64,000 nt of DNA, taken from Lepidostoma basale (Eukaryota; Arthropoda; Insecta; Trichoptera; Lepidostomatidae). The translations under genes were made by a program, and so were the position numbers. The stretch is from the NCBI GenBank assembly GCA_022606425.2, contig JAHDVF020000657.1:1054001-1118000 (forward strand), read 5' to 3'. Of this stretch, positions 42,959 to 53,994 are shown one piece after another; within the stretch, counting starts at the first letter, position 1, and every line of letters starts with the position of its first letter. The notes below the pieces were generated by a model, which saw only the letters and a list, made by a program, of their open reading frames with translations, had not been told where the DNA came from and did no database searches.

Positions 42959-43559
42959 TTGTTCAAGGAACATTTTTTTTTCATTGGAGTAATTTTTTAA
43001 TTCGTAATTTCTGTCGAATTTTCAATTTCTTAAACATTGGTTTATTATATTATAATATCTTTTAGACATTAAAACTATGTTTATCAATAAAAAAAAACAA
43101 TATATAGCATCAAAAAATGTTTAGTACCCCTTCTCCCAGCGTATCTCTGTATGCTTAGGCATATTTTTAACTAAGTATTAGTACGAGAAATGAGTAAGGT
43201 ATGTATTGTTCGAAAACGAATTAACGTACAGTTAACGTATTCAAAACAGGGTGTCAGGAAGACATATGGCAGGACAAAGGTGATGCTAACAACACTTTGA
43301 CTTGGGATTTAGCGCTGAAAGGATAATATAACAAAACCCCCTTCAGCTTTAATTTAAACTGCTTTTCGAAAAACCAATTCTGCTCTATAGATTTATGATT
43401 TTGTGTGTACAACTGTACGCTTCCATTAAATAACATATCCCTTACTTTATTTTTTATTTTGTTCGTACGTAAGTGTATTTGGTCAATGTATAATACTTAA
43501 TCAATCTAAAGATTAATTTGAAATGAAAAAATCATACTATTTATTTTATAATAATTAAT

Positions 43560-43640
43560 ACGAATTAAAACATCTGTTATTTAGAAATTTCATTATATTT
43601 TATTGGAATGACACGTTTCGCCTTTTTAAGTATTATTAAA
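43560..43640. mobile_element. Family F element piece
   Basis: AATTAAAACATCTGTTATTT, AGAAATTTCATTATATTTTA and TTGGAATGACACGTTTCGCC match the inverted arm of family F. Confidence 0.55.
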
Positions 43641-43739
43641 TATCTGATATTTAAATGTGAAATGATATTATACGAGTATAAATCAAAACTCAGATCATAT
43701 CGATAGTTTTAAAAATAAATTTAATTAAATAACTTTATA

Positions 43740-43990
43740 GATGACCAATCTTAATAGATGACGCTAGTGTAGAGTGAACTAAAAAATGTGAAGATAGGCG
43801 CAGCATTCTAGCATATATACAACTTCCAAAGATTTGTCAGACGTACCACCACGTAAGATGGGATGGGGAATGTTGTTAAACATAAAGCAAATCAACCCTA
43901 CCAATGACAGGTCATATGTCCTCTAAGCGCCTAGGTCACCATATTCGGTTCCCAGAAAACGATTTACATCTTCGACTCTATTGAGATAAA
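43740..43990 (+). repeat. Interspersed repeat R3, copy
   Basis: TTAATAGATGACGCTAGTGT, AGAGTGAACTAAAAAATGTG, ATGTTGTTAAACATAAAGC and CCAATGACAGGTCATATGTC, in the same order as 21215-21570. Confidence 0.75.
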
Positions 43991-43999
43991 TTAATAATA

Positions 44000-44820
44000 A
44001 AAATATTATTAAATAACTTTAAACTAATGCGAATGGAACAAATGGCAATATGATATAACTGAACTACTTAAATAATAATAAATATACAAAAACTATATTT
44101 TTTATGAAAAAATTGTGTCCAATATTTTCATTAAATATGCGTATTTATTACCTATTATTATTGGTTGATTCGTGTTGTATACTCCATAAAATATGTTTTA
44201 AAAATATTTTCAAATAATAGAAATGGTTACTTTAAATATCGGTTGATACATAATTTGCAATATAATATTAGTAGCCAATTTTTAAAATTATTACCAATTC
44301 TAAGCCAGCAAATTCATTTTATTTACTGTTTTTTCTATACCACATTCGTATAATAATATAAATATATTTTTAAAATCCAGTGGTGCTCATCTTCTTCAAA
44401 TGAATATATATCATTTTCATTAAAAAAAACTCATTAAAAAAGCTTTTAACCGCTTTATATATTCATTGTATTTCATTGAATTTTAACATATACAAAAATA
44501 TTAAAATAAAATGTAAATTTTTGATGACTATTTAATTTGATTTTTTACTTGTTGAAAAGTATCGCAAACAGCAATTTAGATAATCTGGTTAACAAAAGTT
44601 TACAGATATAATCCTTTATTTTGATTATTTCATTGATTGCCTTAATGAAGTAGCATATTAAAAGAAAAAAAATTACAAGAGATAAAAGTAATCAGATTTT
44701 TTTTTTTGAATATCATTGATGTATAGTTACTCTTCGCGATGCGTGAACTGTAATCTTATACAAAAATGAAATAATACCGAGAAGACTAAGCTAATATTGC
44801 TTTATGAAATGACAGTGGGC
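44000..44820. other. A/T-rich stretch, nothing recognised
   Basis: Low-complexity sequence; the 62-codon frame at 44165-44353 has no motif. Confidence 0.4.
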
Positions 44821-44885
44821 GATCCAAACGATAGTAAATATGTTCTATTTCAAATTACGATCAAATCCCTCTCCTCTTTTTATAG

Positions 44886-44929
44886 TACGATCAGTTGTGT
44901 TATTACGGGCCAGCGTATAATTTTAACGG
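44886..44929 (+). CDS. Possible micro-exon of an unidentified gene
   Basis: A strong pyrimidine tract and acceptor (CCCTCTCCTCTTTTTATAG, ending 44885) precedes 44 bases translating YDQLCYYGPAYNFN plus two bases. Next comes GTAAAT (44930), a plausible donor; read through, the frame stops at TAA four bases later. The surrounding 44800-45080 is less A/T-rich than its neighbours. The protein is not recognised. Evidence is only splice-site quality and composition, so a chance match is quite possible. Confidence 0.28.
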
Positions 44930-45258
44930 GTAAATTGCAATAATTACGTGTTTGACCAGCAATCGGCCAGGTATTTTGAGTCCAATTGTTACTTTAATAG
45001 CATTATCAATATTGTTTGCGGAAACGAGGTAAGGAAACAACTCGTTGTTGATTTGATGTCTGTTCCGTTTGTTGGAAGAGATTCATTTTCTGCTATATAC
45101 GAGTATATACTGTATTTGTAAAAAATCGAACACCTACGTTATTGTACGAATCTGTTTTAAAAACAATTTTTTATTACAATAAATCAATCTTCACAACTGT
45201 TATTTAATTAAACCAATTGATACATTTGGGGAAACATAAATAAACAAAACATAATTTC

Positions 45259-45300
45259 TTCTATGTTCGCCATACTTTGTGTTGTAGATGCAAAGATATT
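45259..45300 (+). mobile_element. Family D flank piece
   Basis: TTCTTCTATGTTCGCCATAC TTTGTGTTGTAGATG is shared with 25495-25525 and inverted at 57765-57800, where it belongs to the family D hammerhead element. Confidence 0.55.
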
Positions 45301-45304
45301 AGTA

Positions 45305-45985
45305 TTGTATAAATTTGGTGCAAGTAGTTGAGTTCGTGTATTTAGGTAGTATGTTTACAAGAGATGGGCGAGTGGAGAGGGATATTGAAAGAAGGGTTGG
45401 GGCAGGCAACAAAGTGAATGGTGCACTTAAAGTTGTCATCGCAAACAAAAACCTATCAAAAAAGCTAGAATGGCAGTGCACAATGGTGTTCTTCTACCGA
45501 CCCTTATGTATGGAAGCGAAGCATGGAACTGGCAAAAGAAGGATGAAAGTAGAATAAATGCAGTAGAAATGAGACCTCTAAGACGAATGTGTGGCAAATC
45601 TGTTTATGATAGAGTGACAAATGCAAGTATAAGAAGTGAATGTGGTGCGAATGAAAGTGTTATGAACAAAATAAGGAAAGGGTCAATAAGATGGTTTGGA
45701 CACATGGAAAGAATGAGTGAAGACAGAATGGTAAAGAAGGTATATGTAAACGGCGTGAACGGAGCTAGAAATAGAGGAAGGCCGAGAAAAACGTGGCACG
45801 ATCAAATCAATCAAATATTGAATGTCGGTCACGTGAGGAGTCGGAAAAATCGACGTGCGTGCATGACAAGATGTATGAATGTGGAGGAAGCGAGAGACGT
45901 ATGTCAGGACAGAACAGTGTGGCGTTCCATTCTTTCTGCCTACCCCTCCGGGGAGACGGCGTGATGGTAAGTTAGTTAGTTTTTT
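45305..45985 (+). mobile_element. SAYP-family LINE, longest copy, GTTA tail
   Basis: Frame 1 (45315-45470): EFVYLGSMFTRDGRVERDIE, RRVGAGNKVNGALKVVIANK. A one-base slip near 45470 shifts to a second frame of 164 residues: MAVHNGVLLPTLMYGSEAWN, RRMCGKSVYDRVTNASIRSE, KGSIRWFGHMERMSEDRMVK, GARNRGRPRKTWHDQINQIL, VGHVRSRKNRRACMTRCMNV, TVWRSILSAYPSGETA, stop. The stop codon lies inside the terminal hairpin region (CCCCTCCGGGG then GACGGCGTGATGG), so there is practically no 3' UTR before the TTAG tail. It is 5'-truncated after the RT palm and serves as the reference for the family here. Confidence 0.95.
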
Positions 45986-46004
45986 TTATTTTTAAATCGT
46001 ATTT

Positions 46005-46310
46005 TTCTTCTTCTTCTGCTTTATTAAGGACTGTGTCCTGTTATTTCTCGGAGCCTGTTTCTGGGATACAGATGTCCAACTGTCTCGCCATCTTTTAGGT
46101 GATCTTCCTGCGATTTCCTGTTGGTACTTTATTTGCGGCTATATTTATCACTCTTTCAGAACATGCTCTTTCCACATGATCTCTCCAGTAGCGTCTTCTC
46201 AGTCTTCCACATCGCATGACATCTTCTACATTGCAGATATTTCTTATTTCAGAATTTCTTACTTTATCTCGGAGTGTCGTTCCCGCAACGGATCGGGTAT
46301 CTTCATTTCT
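46005..46310 (-). mobile_element. LINE C-terminal fragment, 'YAVETRADT' lineage
   Basis: Minus strand: ...RYPRNHRNEDTRSVAGTTLR, DKVRNSEI, NVEDVMRCGRLRRRYWRDHV-like, and CIPETGSEK region, with GAAGAAGAAG before 46005. Order and residues fit the lineage at 15544-16245. Confidence 0.75.
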
Positions 46311-46339
46311 GTGGTTCTTAGGATATATACCTGTATTTA

Positions 46340-46520
46340 GTTATTTATATACCTGTATTTAGTTTTAATAAAAACATCTGCTTTCGTTATATTTTATGAG
46401 AACGACATGTAATCAATTGTCACATTTGATAATACCTTAGCATAGCGGAATATGTCTCGTCTATAAAATTCAAATACATTTTTTAGAAAACAGACTTTTC
46501 CAATTTTTTTTTTAAATATG
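46340..46520. mobile_element. Family F hammerhead element
   Basis: Arms AATAAAAACATCTGCTTTCG (46368) and CAAATACATTTTTTAGAAAA flank CACATTTGATAATACCTTAG, CATAGCGGAATATGTCTCGT. GAAA has become GGAA, so this core is dead. Confidence 0.55.
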
Positions 46521-46599
46521 GAGTTTTCTATCATTGTTAAAGAAAAAAATGTATTCATAAAGTATACAAATATTTTTGTATGGAACACTTAATTTATGG

Positions 46600-46880
46600 T
46601 ATGTTGTTTTTAAAAATAATTTAAATACTCATTTAATTTGCTTAAACACCACATACCCAGTTTGTGTATGGCCACGATGAAGCTTGTTATAGAGTGAAAC
46701 CGGTTGGCGCTACTTACTCAAAATAAAGTGGTTTTATACAAACCGCTTTATTATTTTTTTAAATATGTCAAACCACGGAATTGGTTTCTTACCAAAGTTA
46801 AAAAAACACAAATTATCAGTTTGTTATGTAACACTAATAAAGCTCCGGTGGGAGCGAAACCAGGTGGTTCCAAAAACTGC
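46600..46880 (+). mobile_element. Family A hammerhead elements, two cores
   Basis: Core 1 (46671-46712): CACGATGA, stem AGCTTG..AGAGT, GAAACCGGTTGGCG. Core 2 (46836-46870): CTAATAA, stem II GCTCC-GGTG-GGAGC perfectly paired, GAAACCAGGTGG. Core 2 keeps the stem but has lost two core bases in CTGACGA. Confidence 0.6.
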
Positions 46881-46899
46881 TTAATTTGAATTTAAACGA

Positions 46900-47840
46900 A
46901 TTTTATAATTGTTTTAAATTTATTTTTAATAAACTTAATGACTGAATAATGTTCCAGTAAAATAAAGAATATAAAATTTAAATAAATTTACTTAAGAATT
47001 TTCTAACCTTTTGTTATTAATTGAAAACATAAAATTCTAATTAACATATGTTTTTCAATGTTTATAGTTTTTTTCTTAATAAATGCTTTCGAAGATTAAA
47101 CGAAATTTTTGATAGTTTAATATGTTATTAATTTCCAAAGTTATCGATGATTTTAATATTTTACACCAAATATGATTCCTTTAAATTTCAAAATGCATGT
47201 TTATTATATATTTGACAATATGAAAGCTAGTTTGGACAAATAGCAAAATCGAAATAAATAAAAAAAGATAAAAAATAAACTTTACGTTAATTCTGATAAC
47301 CAAAAGAGTATGGCCAAAATATGATAATCTGCTACTATATTCTATTCTGAAATATGTATCTAGATAATACAAAATGTATACAAAATGTTTGTCAACATTT
47401 AGAATTTGTTTGATATATTCCATTTTTCGTGTATTCATATCGCCTTAGAGATCCTTTTTATTTTGTTCATAGAGCTTTCATTCGGCCCGCGTTATCCTTT
47501 TATGGTACATTGACGTTTGATGCTCTTTATTACATTCTGTATATTTATTACACATTCGACTAAAGGTTCTCATTTGTATCTCATTAATACACTTGTACAA
47601 ACATCTCTTTAGATCAAGATAAATAGCATATATTATTATATTATGTATATTAAAAACAACGCACTACGTTAATTTAATAATAAAAAAAACAAATAAGATA
47701 TATCTACAATACTTACTTTTTTGAATTTGTAAATATTCTTATTGAAAAGATCATTCGTTTAACAGTGATAACGGCGTTGAAATTTTACACAATAATAATA
47801 AAAATATAAATAAAAAGAACCTTGAAATTTTAGAAATAAA
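46900..47840. other. A/T-rich stretch, nothing recognised
   Basis: Very A/T-rich; short frames only. Confidence 0.4.
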
Positions 47841-47842
47841 AA

Positions 47843-47995
47843 ACTAACTAACTAACTAACCATCGCACCGTCTCCCCGAAGGGGTAGGCAGAAAGAATGG
47901 ACTGCCACACCTTTCTTTCCTGACATATTTCTCTCGCTTCCTCAACATTCATACATCGTGTCATGCAAAATACGATTTGTTCCCTCTGTCCCATA
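47843..47995 (-). mobile_element. SAYP-family LINE 3' end, GTTA tail
   Basis: Minus strand: CMTRCMNVEEAREICQERKV, WQSILSAYPFGETV, hairpin CCCCTTCGGGG, TTAGTTAGTTAGTTAG. Very short, truncated at about 47970. Confidence 0.88.
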
Positions 47996-48120
47996 ATTCT
48001 TACAAAATCACTAGCAATTGGCAATACCCCTAGACTTGATTCCACTCCCCCCCCCCCTTTTTCGTTTATCGTTTAGTATATTAGTAACGACGTTGTCTCA
48101 TTTTATTGTTAAAATTTCCT

Positions 48121-48165
48121 ACTCTGAGGAAGGGCATCTGCGTCCCGTAAGATGTTTGTGAGAAG
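48121..48165 (+). ncRNA. Hammerhead-like core, family D variant
   Basis: CTGAGGA (48124-48130), extra A, stem II GGG-CATCTGCGT-CCC, then GTAA where GAAA is expected, GATGTTTGTGAGAAGTGCAA. A related decayed string is on the plus strand at 140-180 (GAAGAAGGTAAGTCCTTAAA). Confidence 0.45.
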
Positions 48166-48169
48166 TGCA

Positions 48170-48770
48170 AAAAATTGTTACAATACAATGTTTACAAAAA
48201 ATTATTAATACATGATTGTGTACACATTGGTGATACAGCTTTAGCAGAATAGTATAGAATGTTTCCTTGTTTCAGTCGATGATGGAATTATCGATGTTTT
48301 GTTTCCCGCTTATACAATTAATAAGGACCATCATTGTACTAATTCTTCTATGGACCGCCGCCCGCGATACGGAACGGCGAAATGTTTCAAGTGCAATCCT
48401 AAAGAGCTTTGCCGCATAATCAATTATATTGTACGGAGCTCTCATTTATTAATCAAGCTCCGGAGGTAACTTCGTAACTTTGTAATAACTCTTAAATATT
48501 CAACCGAAGCTTTCGGTGTTTCAAACTTTCGAACGTGGAATTCAACGTTAAAATTTTCAATTAAATACATATTATTGTGTGTTAATATATACGAGTATAT
48601 GTGAATAGACGGTGTTTGCAACTGATTTCACTAACGTTAATTATTATATTTACATGTAGATTTAGTATGTTTATTTAGTTTTTATACTCTCTTGATGAAC
48701 CATGGGTCCAACCGAAACTAGATTGCATTAATTATAATAACCATCAGGGTTAAAGATTACAAAGATGTGC
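48170..48770. other. Unique stretch
   Basis: 48350-48500 is G/C-richer (ATGGACCGCCGCCCGCGATA; AAGCTCCGGAGGTAACTTCG) without repeats or frames. Possible regulatory sequence. Confidence 0.35.
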
Positions 48771-48775
48771 TTTAA

Positions 48776-49555
48776 CCGTCGCGTTGCCATGTGGTCAATT
48801 GAGTTTCCACGGCCAATTAAAAGTTGATTTTCTTAAAACCTATGGACCCTAATATTATAAAAAAAATTGATATCCTTCATTAAAGTGTTCTCAATATTTC
48901 GTAATAAAAAAAAAGCAAAAAATTACTTCCTTCATCCCAAAAAAAAATATTTTCTAAGACTGCCCTCACCTTCATTCGTGTTAAGGTAGAATTTGTTTTG
49001 CTAATATTTACAACTTTATCAAAAGTGACAAATACTTACTCGCTGTTTTGAACGTATTATAAATTATATGTTTGGCCTTTTCAATAGGTACGCAATAATA
49101 CCGTCTGTGGAAGGAAACGCAGCACGCAACTTAATAATATCAGAACTGTGAAAATATTAACACTTTACCAAAAGGGACAAATATTAATACGTACTCGTTG
49201 TCTTGAACGTACTATGCATTTTGCCTAGGTGCCTTTATCATACGTAAAATCTCGTAAAGTCTCGCCCCGCCGGCCGCAAGACAAGTTTATACTTGGTGTC
49301 CAGTTGCTCGTATGCTGTGACGCATTCCATATCAGAAATCGCATGGTTCCAGAAAAAAATTAATAATGATATGTTTTTCAAATAATCCATGTATGTTATA
49401 GATATCGATCTATTCTTAATGAAATTCCATACAAGATGACATAAATTAAATTTCGATTCATCGAGTCATATGCTTGATATTTAGATAAAGTTAGCGGTAA
49501 ACTGAATTTACCACATGGGAGCGAGCGTTTTGTTTTGAACACGGAACGTTAAGGG
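48776..49555. mobile_element. piggyBac-type MITE, copy 2
   Basis: Flanked by TTAA at 48772-48775 and 49556-49559. Same start (CCGTCGCGTTGCCATGTGGT) and end (GAACGTTAAGGG) as copy 1, same orientation. Differences noticed include a short G/C indel near 49275 and single substitutions. No transposase. Confidence 0.87.
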
Positions 49556-49767
49556 TTAAATGTCTAATGTGACTGCTTCGTATGAAAATTTTATTTCCTC
49601 CAGTACGGCTGATAAACCAAAAATGTATAAACACATTTCTGTTAGGTACAGATTATTATGTGTTTAAACATATTTTTATAAAGTGTTTGCAACTGATTAC
49701 ACCAATGTTTATTATTAAATGTACACGTAGACTTAGTTTTTTTGTTTGGTTCTTATACTACCCTAAA

Positions 49768-49965
49768 TTGTATTATTATTATTATTGTTATTATTTTATT
49801 GAATCCCTCTTAACATCATCACAGCGCGAGCCAAATTGATGTAAAATGTATAGCTATTTTATTGATTCTCGTGACATGTGATAAGTAGCTAATCTATCGC
49901 CATTTTATTTCTCCAGTTCCATGCTTTATTCATAAAGGATGGCACAAGAACACCATCTGTACACT
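49768..49965 (-). mobile_element. SINE family 1 3' part joined to a SAYP LINE fragment
   Basis: (ATT)n and TTGAATCCCTCTTAACATCA through TCTATCGCCATTTTATTT match SINE 1. At 49905 it passes directly into CTCCAGTTCCATGCTTTATT CATAAAGGATGGCACAAGAA, the minus-strand YGSEAW region of a SAYP LINE. A nested insertion or a chimeric transcript. Confidence 0.7.
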
Positions 49966-50154
49966 TAAAATGGAATTTTTAACGCACTTATTTAATTTAG
50001 CTAAAACTAGATGGTTATCTTCGATAGAATACAAATACATCAGTATTCTTAAAATTGATAAATATGATACTTCAAAATTACAAGTATTAACTGTAACATT
50101 TTAATTTTGAACACTTTTATGAAATCAGAATTTTTATTATTAACTTTTTGAGTG

Positions 50155-50270
50155 TAGTGACAGCTGTTTCGCCAACCGATGTTGGCATCATCGGGTGTTA
50201 CAAACAACTGATGTTTGCAATATCTGATGATGCCAAAATCGGTTGGCGAAACAGCCGTCGCGACACTCAA
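50155..50270. mobile_element. Inverted pair of family B hammerhead cores
   Basis: Minus core 50159-50196 (CCGATGA, stem GCCAAC-ATC-GGTTGGC, GAAA, CAGCTG). Plus core 50222-50262 (CTGATGA, stem GCCAA-AATCGG-TTGGC, GAAA at 50248-50251, CAGCCGTC). They are separated by only about 25 bp, forming a palindrome. The stem pairs differ from the 13-kb family B copies (GTCAAC/GTTGAC) yet stay complementary. Confidence 0.8.
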
Positions 50271-50379
50271 ACAGTGAAAAATAAAAATTGTTATATCATA
50301 ACAGTGTTATAATTTTTTTCAGTTAAAAATATTTTTTTACGTATTCAATTAATTTAGCTAAAACAAGATATGCAATGTT

Positions 50380-50670
50380 GTTCCTACGGGCCGTGTACCT
50401 CCCGTCAACAAGGCGGCTCTTCTTTGTATTATCGGTTGCCCCCCGCGGCTGCCCTGCTCAATGAGTTACTCTTCTCCTAATAAACCCTCCTCCGCCACAC
50501 AACTTATCACCCCCCTAAACGTTTCTGTTACCCTGGTACCTGGGACCCATTCCTCGGGAACATTCCATAAATCTCTCCTCTCCTTATGGTCCATCATGTT
50601 TACATTCCATTCGTCACCGTTTGGAATACATGGGCATGGAATAGTCATAATAGTTATAACTTAATTAAGT
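50380..50670. other. G/C-richer unassigned block
   Basis: GGCCGTGTACCTCCCGTCAA and TTGCCCCCCGCGGCTGCCCT are followed by overlapping 60- to 67-codon frames on both strands (50461-50664). Neither shows a known domain. Possibly an old transposon piece. Confidence 0.35.
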
Positions 50671-50694
50671 TCTAGTAGTTAAAGAGGCTCTCCA

Positions 50695-51060
50695 AGAAGA
50701 AAACTCCAGGTGTTTATAAATAGGTGCCTTCGCTTAATATTTAAAATATTTTGGTCCCAAATAATGTCAAATTGGTCAATAAGAGAACAAGTCGCTAGAC
50801 GCAAATGGCTGTAGATCGGTCACACCCAGATTGGCATTGCATTGCTAAGGGCGCACTAGACTGTGGGTGAAAAGAGGAAGCAAGGCAGACCTAGAGCTGG
50901 AGTAGAATCCTGCAGGACGAGGTTAAAGCAGCAGGCATCACTTGGGAATCCCAAGTTGGGATGATGTTAGGCATCAGGCATGCGATATAATCGGGTGAAG
51001 AAGGTTCCCTTAGGCCTTATGTACCACGGAGGTGTGACAGGACAAGAAGAGAAGAAAGGG
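50695..51060 (+). mobile_element. LINE C-terminal fragment, 'GALDW' lineage
   Basis: CCAGGTGTTTATAAATAGGT, GCGCTAGACGCAAATGGCTG region, AAGGGCGCACTAGACTGTGG and CTGCAGGACGAGGTTAAAGC, ending GGAGGTGTGACAGGACAAGA AGAGAAGA. Same family as 1740-1950 and 62735-63000. It contains an 11-base repeat (TGGGAATCCCAAG). Confidence 0.8.
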
Positions 51061-51091
51061 GAGTTAAATAGGCTCTATTATTAATAAAATA

Positions 51092-51160
51092 AGGGCGAAA
51101 CGGTCGCTGTCGAAATAAAGACATAAGTAAAAGTATTGTAAAACATCGTTTTATTTTATT
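51092..51160 (+). mobile_element. Family E element, 5'-truncated
   Basis: GGGCGAAACGGTCGCTGTCG, AAATAAAGACATAAGTAAAA, ACATCGTTTTATTTTATT. It begins inside the core and lacks CTGTCGA. Confidence 0.7.
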
Positions 51161-51329
51161 GTTATCAATTTTTTTTTTTTGTTTTGAGAAAGTTTAAATG
51201 GTTGAATGTGAAGATGAATTTATAGAATACAAGAGCTTTTATGCACGCTGTTATCATAAAATATTTCTATATTTCTAGTAGTTCCTGAAAATAAAATGTG
51301 AAAGTCCTACTAATTTAAGTTATTGAACG

Positions 51330-51700
51330 CTAAGGCATTAACATTGTGGAATTCCATAGAAATATACTTAGGAAATTGAAAAACTTTGTTTAATCCACTA
51401 TTTAATAAAACATATTTAAAAAACACGACATGTTTCGGAGGATACCTCCATCTACAGGTGTAAAAATATAATAAAAACTGAACAAAGAAAGACTTAAATT
51501 CGATACAATAATTCAAATATGGTAGCCAAGATTAATTTTTAAATTTAAATTATTGTATCGATTTTTAAATGCGTTTTTTATTGGTATTTCTTTGTTTAGT
51601 TTTTATTATATTTTAACACCTGAAGATGAAGGTATTTTTTTATTTAATAGTGGATTTAACAAAGTTTTTCAATTTCTTAAGTATCCTACTAATTTTCTTA
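51330..51700. mobile_element. Palindromic family C element
   Basis: Left half: GTGGAATTCCATAGAAATAT, AAACTTTGTTTAATCC and a minus-strand core at 51425-51459 (CTGTAGA, GGAGG-TATC-CTCC, GAAA, CATG, TC). Right half: TTGTTTAGTTTTTATTATAT, CTGAAGA at 51620, then GATTTAACAAAGTTTTTCAA. The right core has lost its stem II 3' strand and GAAA. The centre is near 51525. Confidence 0.75.
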
Positions 51701-51759
51701 GATGTTTTGTAAAACTCTTAAATTCACGTGTCATTATAAAAAATGTATGTACAATGTAG

Positions 51760-52205
51760 AATCGTAAATCTAGAACTGGCATTAATAAGTTCACAAAATA
51801 TCGTATGTCTACTATCGATAAGATGGTACTGAAGAGATTTACTGACTGCTCTTAACACAATAGAGCGCACATACCAATCGTCAATCTTGTATAAAAATTA
51901 ATCAGCCATATTTATTATTGACTCAGCCGTTTAGCTAATGAATTCCTACCAAAGGGTAATTAATTTGTAGCGTCGGTATATTTTGTAAATGTAGTTCTCA
52001 CATGGGTCCGTGTTCCCCAGCCTTTGATCTAGGCGGCATGGAATACTGCTACGAGATGCTGTTATGAGTGATATTCTTTCAACTATCTACGATAATACTG
52101 TAGAGTAACGTATATAATACCTACAGTGTTTAAAAGTACAAAAATGGAAAAATTATAGTATAAATTTAAGTATTCAGTTTTGCCTTAAAATAAAAAATAA
52201 ATGTT
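51760..52205. other. Unique stretch
   Basis: Mixed composition; nothing recognised. Confidence 0.35.
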
Positions 52206-52217
52206 TAGTGAAGATGT

Positions 52218-52330
52218 AGATGTCTCTTATTCTTCTTCTTCAGCCTGATGTTTACCATCTTCTCCTGGATGCTTTCTCTAGTATTTTCCAATCTGTTCGA
52301 TCTTGAGTGATCTTCATCCAGATGTCGTAA
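52218..52330 (-). mobile_element. LINE 3' end fragment, GAAGAAG tail
   Basis: The minus strand ends AGGCTGAAGAAGAAGAATAA after AACAGATTGGAAAATACTAG, a composition and tail typical of the LINE ends here. It directly abuts the SAYP fragment at 52330. Confidence 0.5.
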
Positions 52331-52608
52331 ATGAATGAAGAAAGAATGGTAAAAAAATTATATGTTAATGATGTAAATGGAATCAGAAATAGAGGAAGAC
52401 CGAGGAAAACGTGGAACGATCAAATTAATCAAATATTGAATGTCGGCCATGTGAGGAGTCAGAGAAATCGACGCGCGTGCATGACACGATGTATGAATGT
52501 TGAGAAAGAGAGAGAAATATGTCAGGAAAGAAAAGTGTAGCAGTCCATTCTTTCTGCCTACCCCTTCGGGGAGACGGCGTGATGGTTAGTTAGTTAGTTA
52601 GTTTATTT
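52330..52608 (+). mobile_element. SAYP-family LINE, 3' fragment, GTTA tail
   Basis: MNEERMVKKLYVNDVNGIRN, RGRPRKTWNDQINQILNVGH, VRSQRNRRACMTRCMNVEKE, REICQERKV, stop, SILSAYPFGETA in the next frame, hairpin CCCCTTCGGGG, TTAGTTAGTTAGTTAG. A small inverted piece of the same region follows at 52650-52705. Confidence 0.9.
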
Positions 52609-52879
52609 ATCTTGGTGAACAACCGTAAATAATAATAATGTGGCCGATATTATAATTATTTATTAATATTTGATTGATTTGATCGTGCCACGTTTTCCTC
52701 AAATTCACATTTTTTATTTTTATTTTGATAAATTATAATTAAATATATACAAAACATTTAACTCAATTTTTATAATTATAGTAGTATAAAATGTTGAAGA
52801 TATGTATTATTAGATATTTAAAAATACAATGTACGATTATATTCCTTGCGATAAAATTAAGAACGTATACGAGTATAAG

Positions 52880-53860
52880 GTAAGGTAAGGTGTCTTTATT
52901 AAAATTAAAAAAGGCTCACTAAGATGATTTGAGTATTTGGAACGAATGGATAAATGAAGAACTGTTAAAAAGATGTATACAAACAATAAATAGAAAAATA
53001 ATTCAAGTCGAGGAAGGACGATACAAATATGGCGTGAGTATGCACATGAAAAAATCAAACTATTTAATATTGGCGCCAGTAGTCTATATCGTACTTGTAT
53101 TTGTTGATGTATATTTACATATATTATTTATTTAAAAAAAAGCTTACCCAGTTAATTGGATTGCGTAATTTATTAAATAAGAAAGTGATTTTGATTTATT
53201 GAGCCGTCTCAAAATTCAATTCAATATTTTGACAGATCTCCTAAAAAGTGTTCGACAGTGGCTGACGTCATGCATCACAAGCCATTTACATCAATTTACA
53301 TGCTATTTATTTACGTACTTTATTGGCATTGGTTTAATTTTATCGAAAAATCTTTTTATGTATAATATAATAATATAATATAATACATATACTTAATCAA
53401 AGAATTCGTAAAAAAATATCTTAAAATATATATTTTTCATTTTCTTATTGCAAACTGGTCAATCATTTTTTTTACAATTTCTTGTTTTTTAGTATCACGG
53501 TAAAACATGAAAAAAATTATTTCTTAATTTAAAAAAAAATAGATTTTTCCCTTTGTTTTCATTCAATGTACTCAAATAATATTTAAGACTTTTCTATTAT
53601 ATTAATAAAAATGCCAGTGTGATACAAGTTTTATTTTATTATACGGGAGGGATATGATTCACTTTGCTAGTATATTAGCAAATGTTTGATATGATAATCT
53701 GCTAGCAAAAAGAAACACGTCGCAACACAAACCGACTTCGGTAGTAGAATACATTGACAATAAGTGAAATGAAACAAAATATATATAATATAAAATAAAA
53801 ATATTTTTGAACATTCACGATAAGCAACAAAATTAACACGTTTCTATTAATATATATGAA
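52880..53860. other. Decayed LINE piece followed by A/T-rich sequence
   Basis: 52905-53085 (AAGGCTCACTAAGATGATTT, GAGTATTTGGAACGAATGGA) looks like a strongly decayed KGSLRWFGHMER segment. The remainder to 53860 is A/T-rich with nothing recognised. Confidence 0.4.
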
Positions 53861-53985
53861 TGAAAACATCTGTTCATTTTTATTTTTATTTTATGGGAAT
53901 GACATTTTTCACCTTGGTCTGTCAAACATAGTGCCTTTCGCAAGACGAAACATTTAGAATTCGTATTCTAGAAAACTGACAGGTG
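53860..53985. mobile_element. Family F hammerhead element, decayed
   Basis: ATGAATGAAAACATCTGTTC, TTATGGGAATGACATTTTTC, GTCAAACATAGTGCCTTTCG, CAAGACGAAACATTTAGAAT. The inverted-arm layout is kept; the core is lost. Confidence 0.5.
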
Positions 53986-53994
53986 TTAGAATAC

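Noticed and set aside
50461..50664. Overlapping 60-67 codon frames on both strands
   Set aside because: Both strands cannot be judged coding; no domain recognised, and composition alone explains the open frames.
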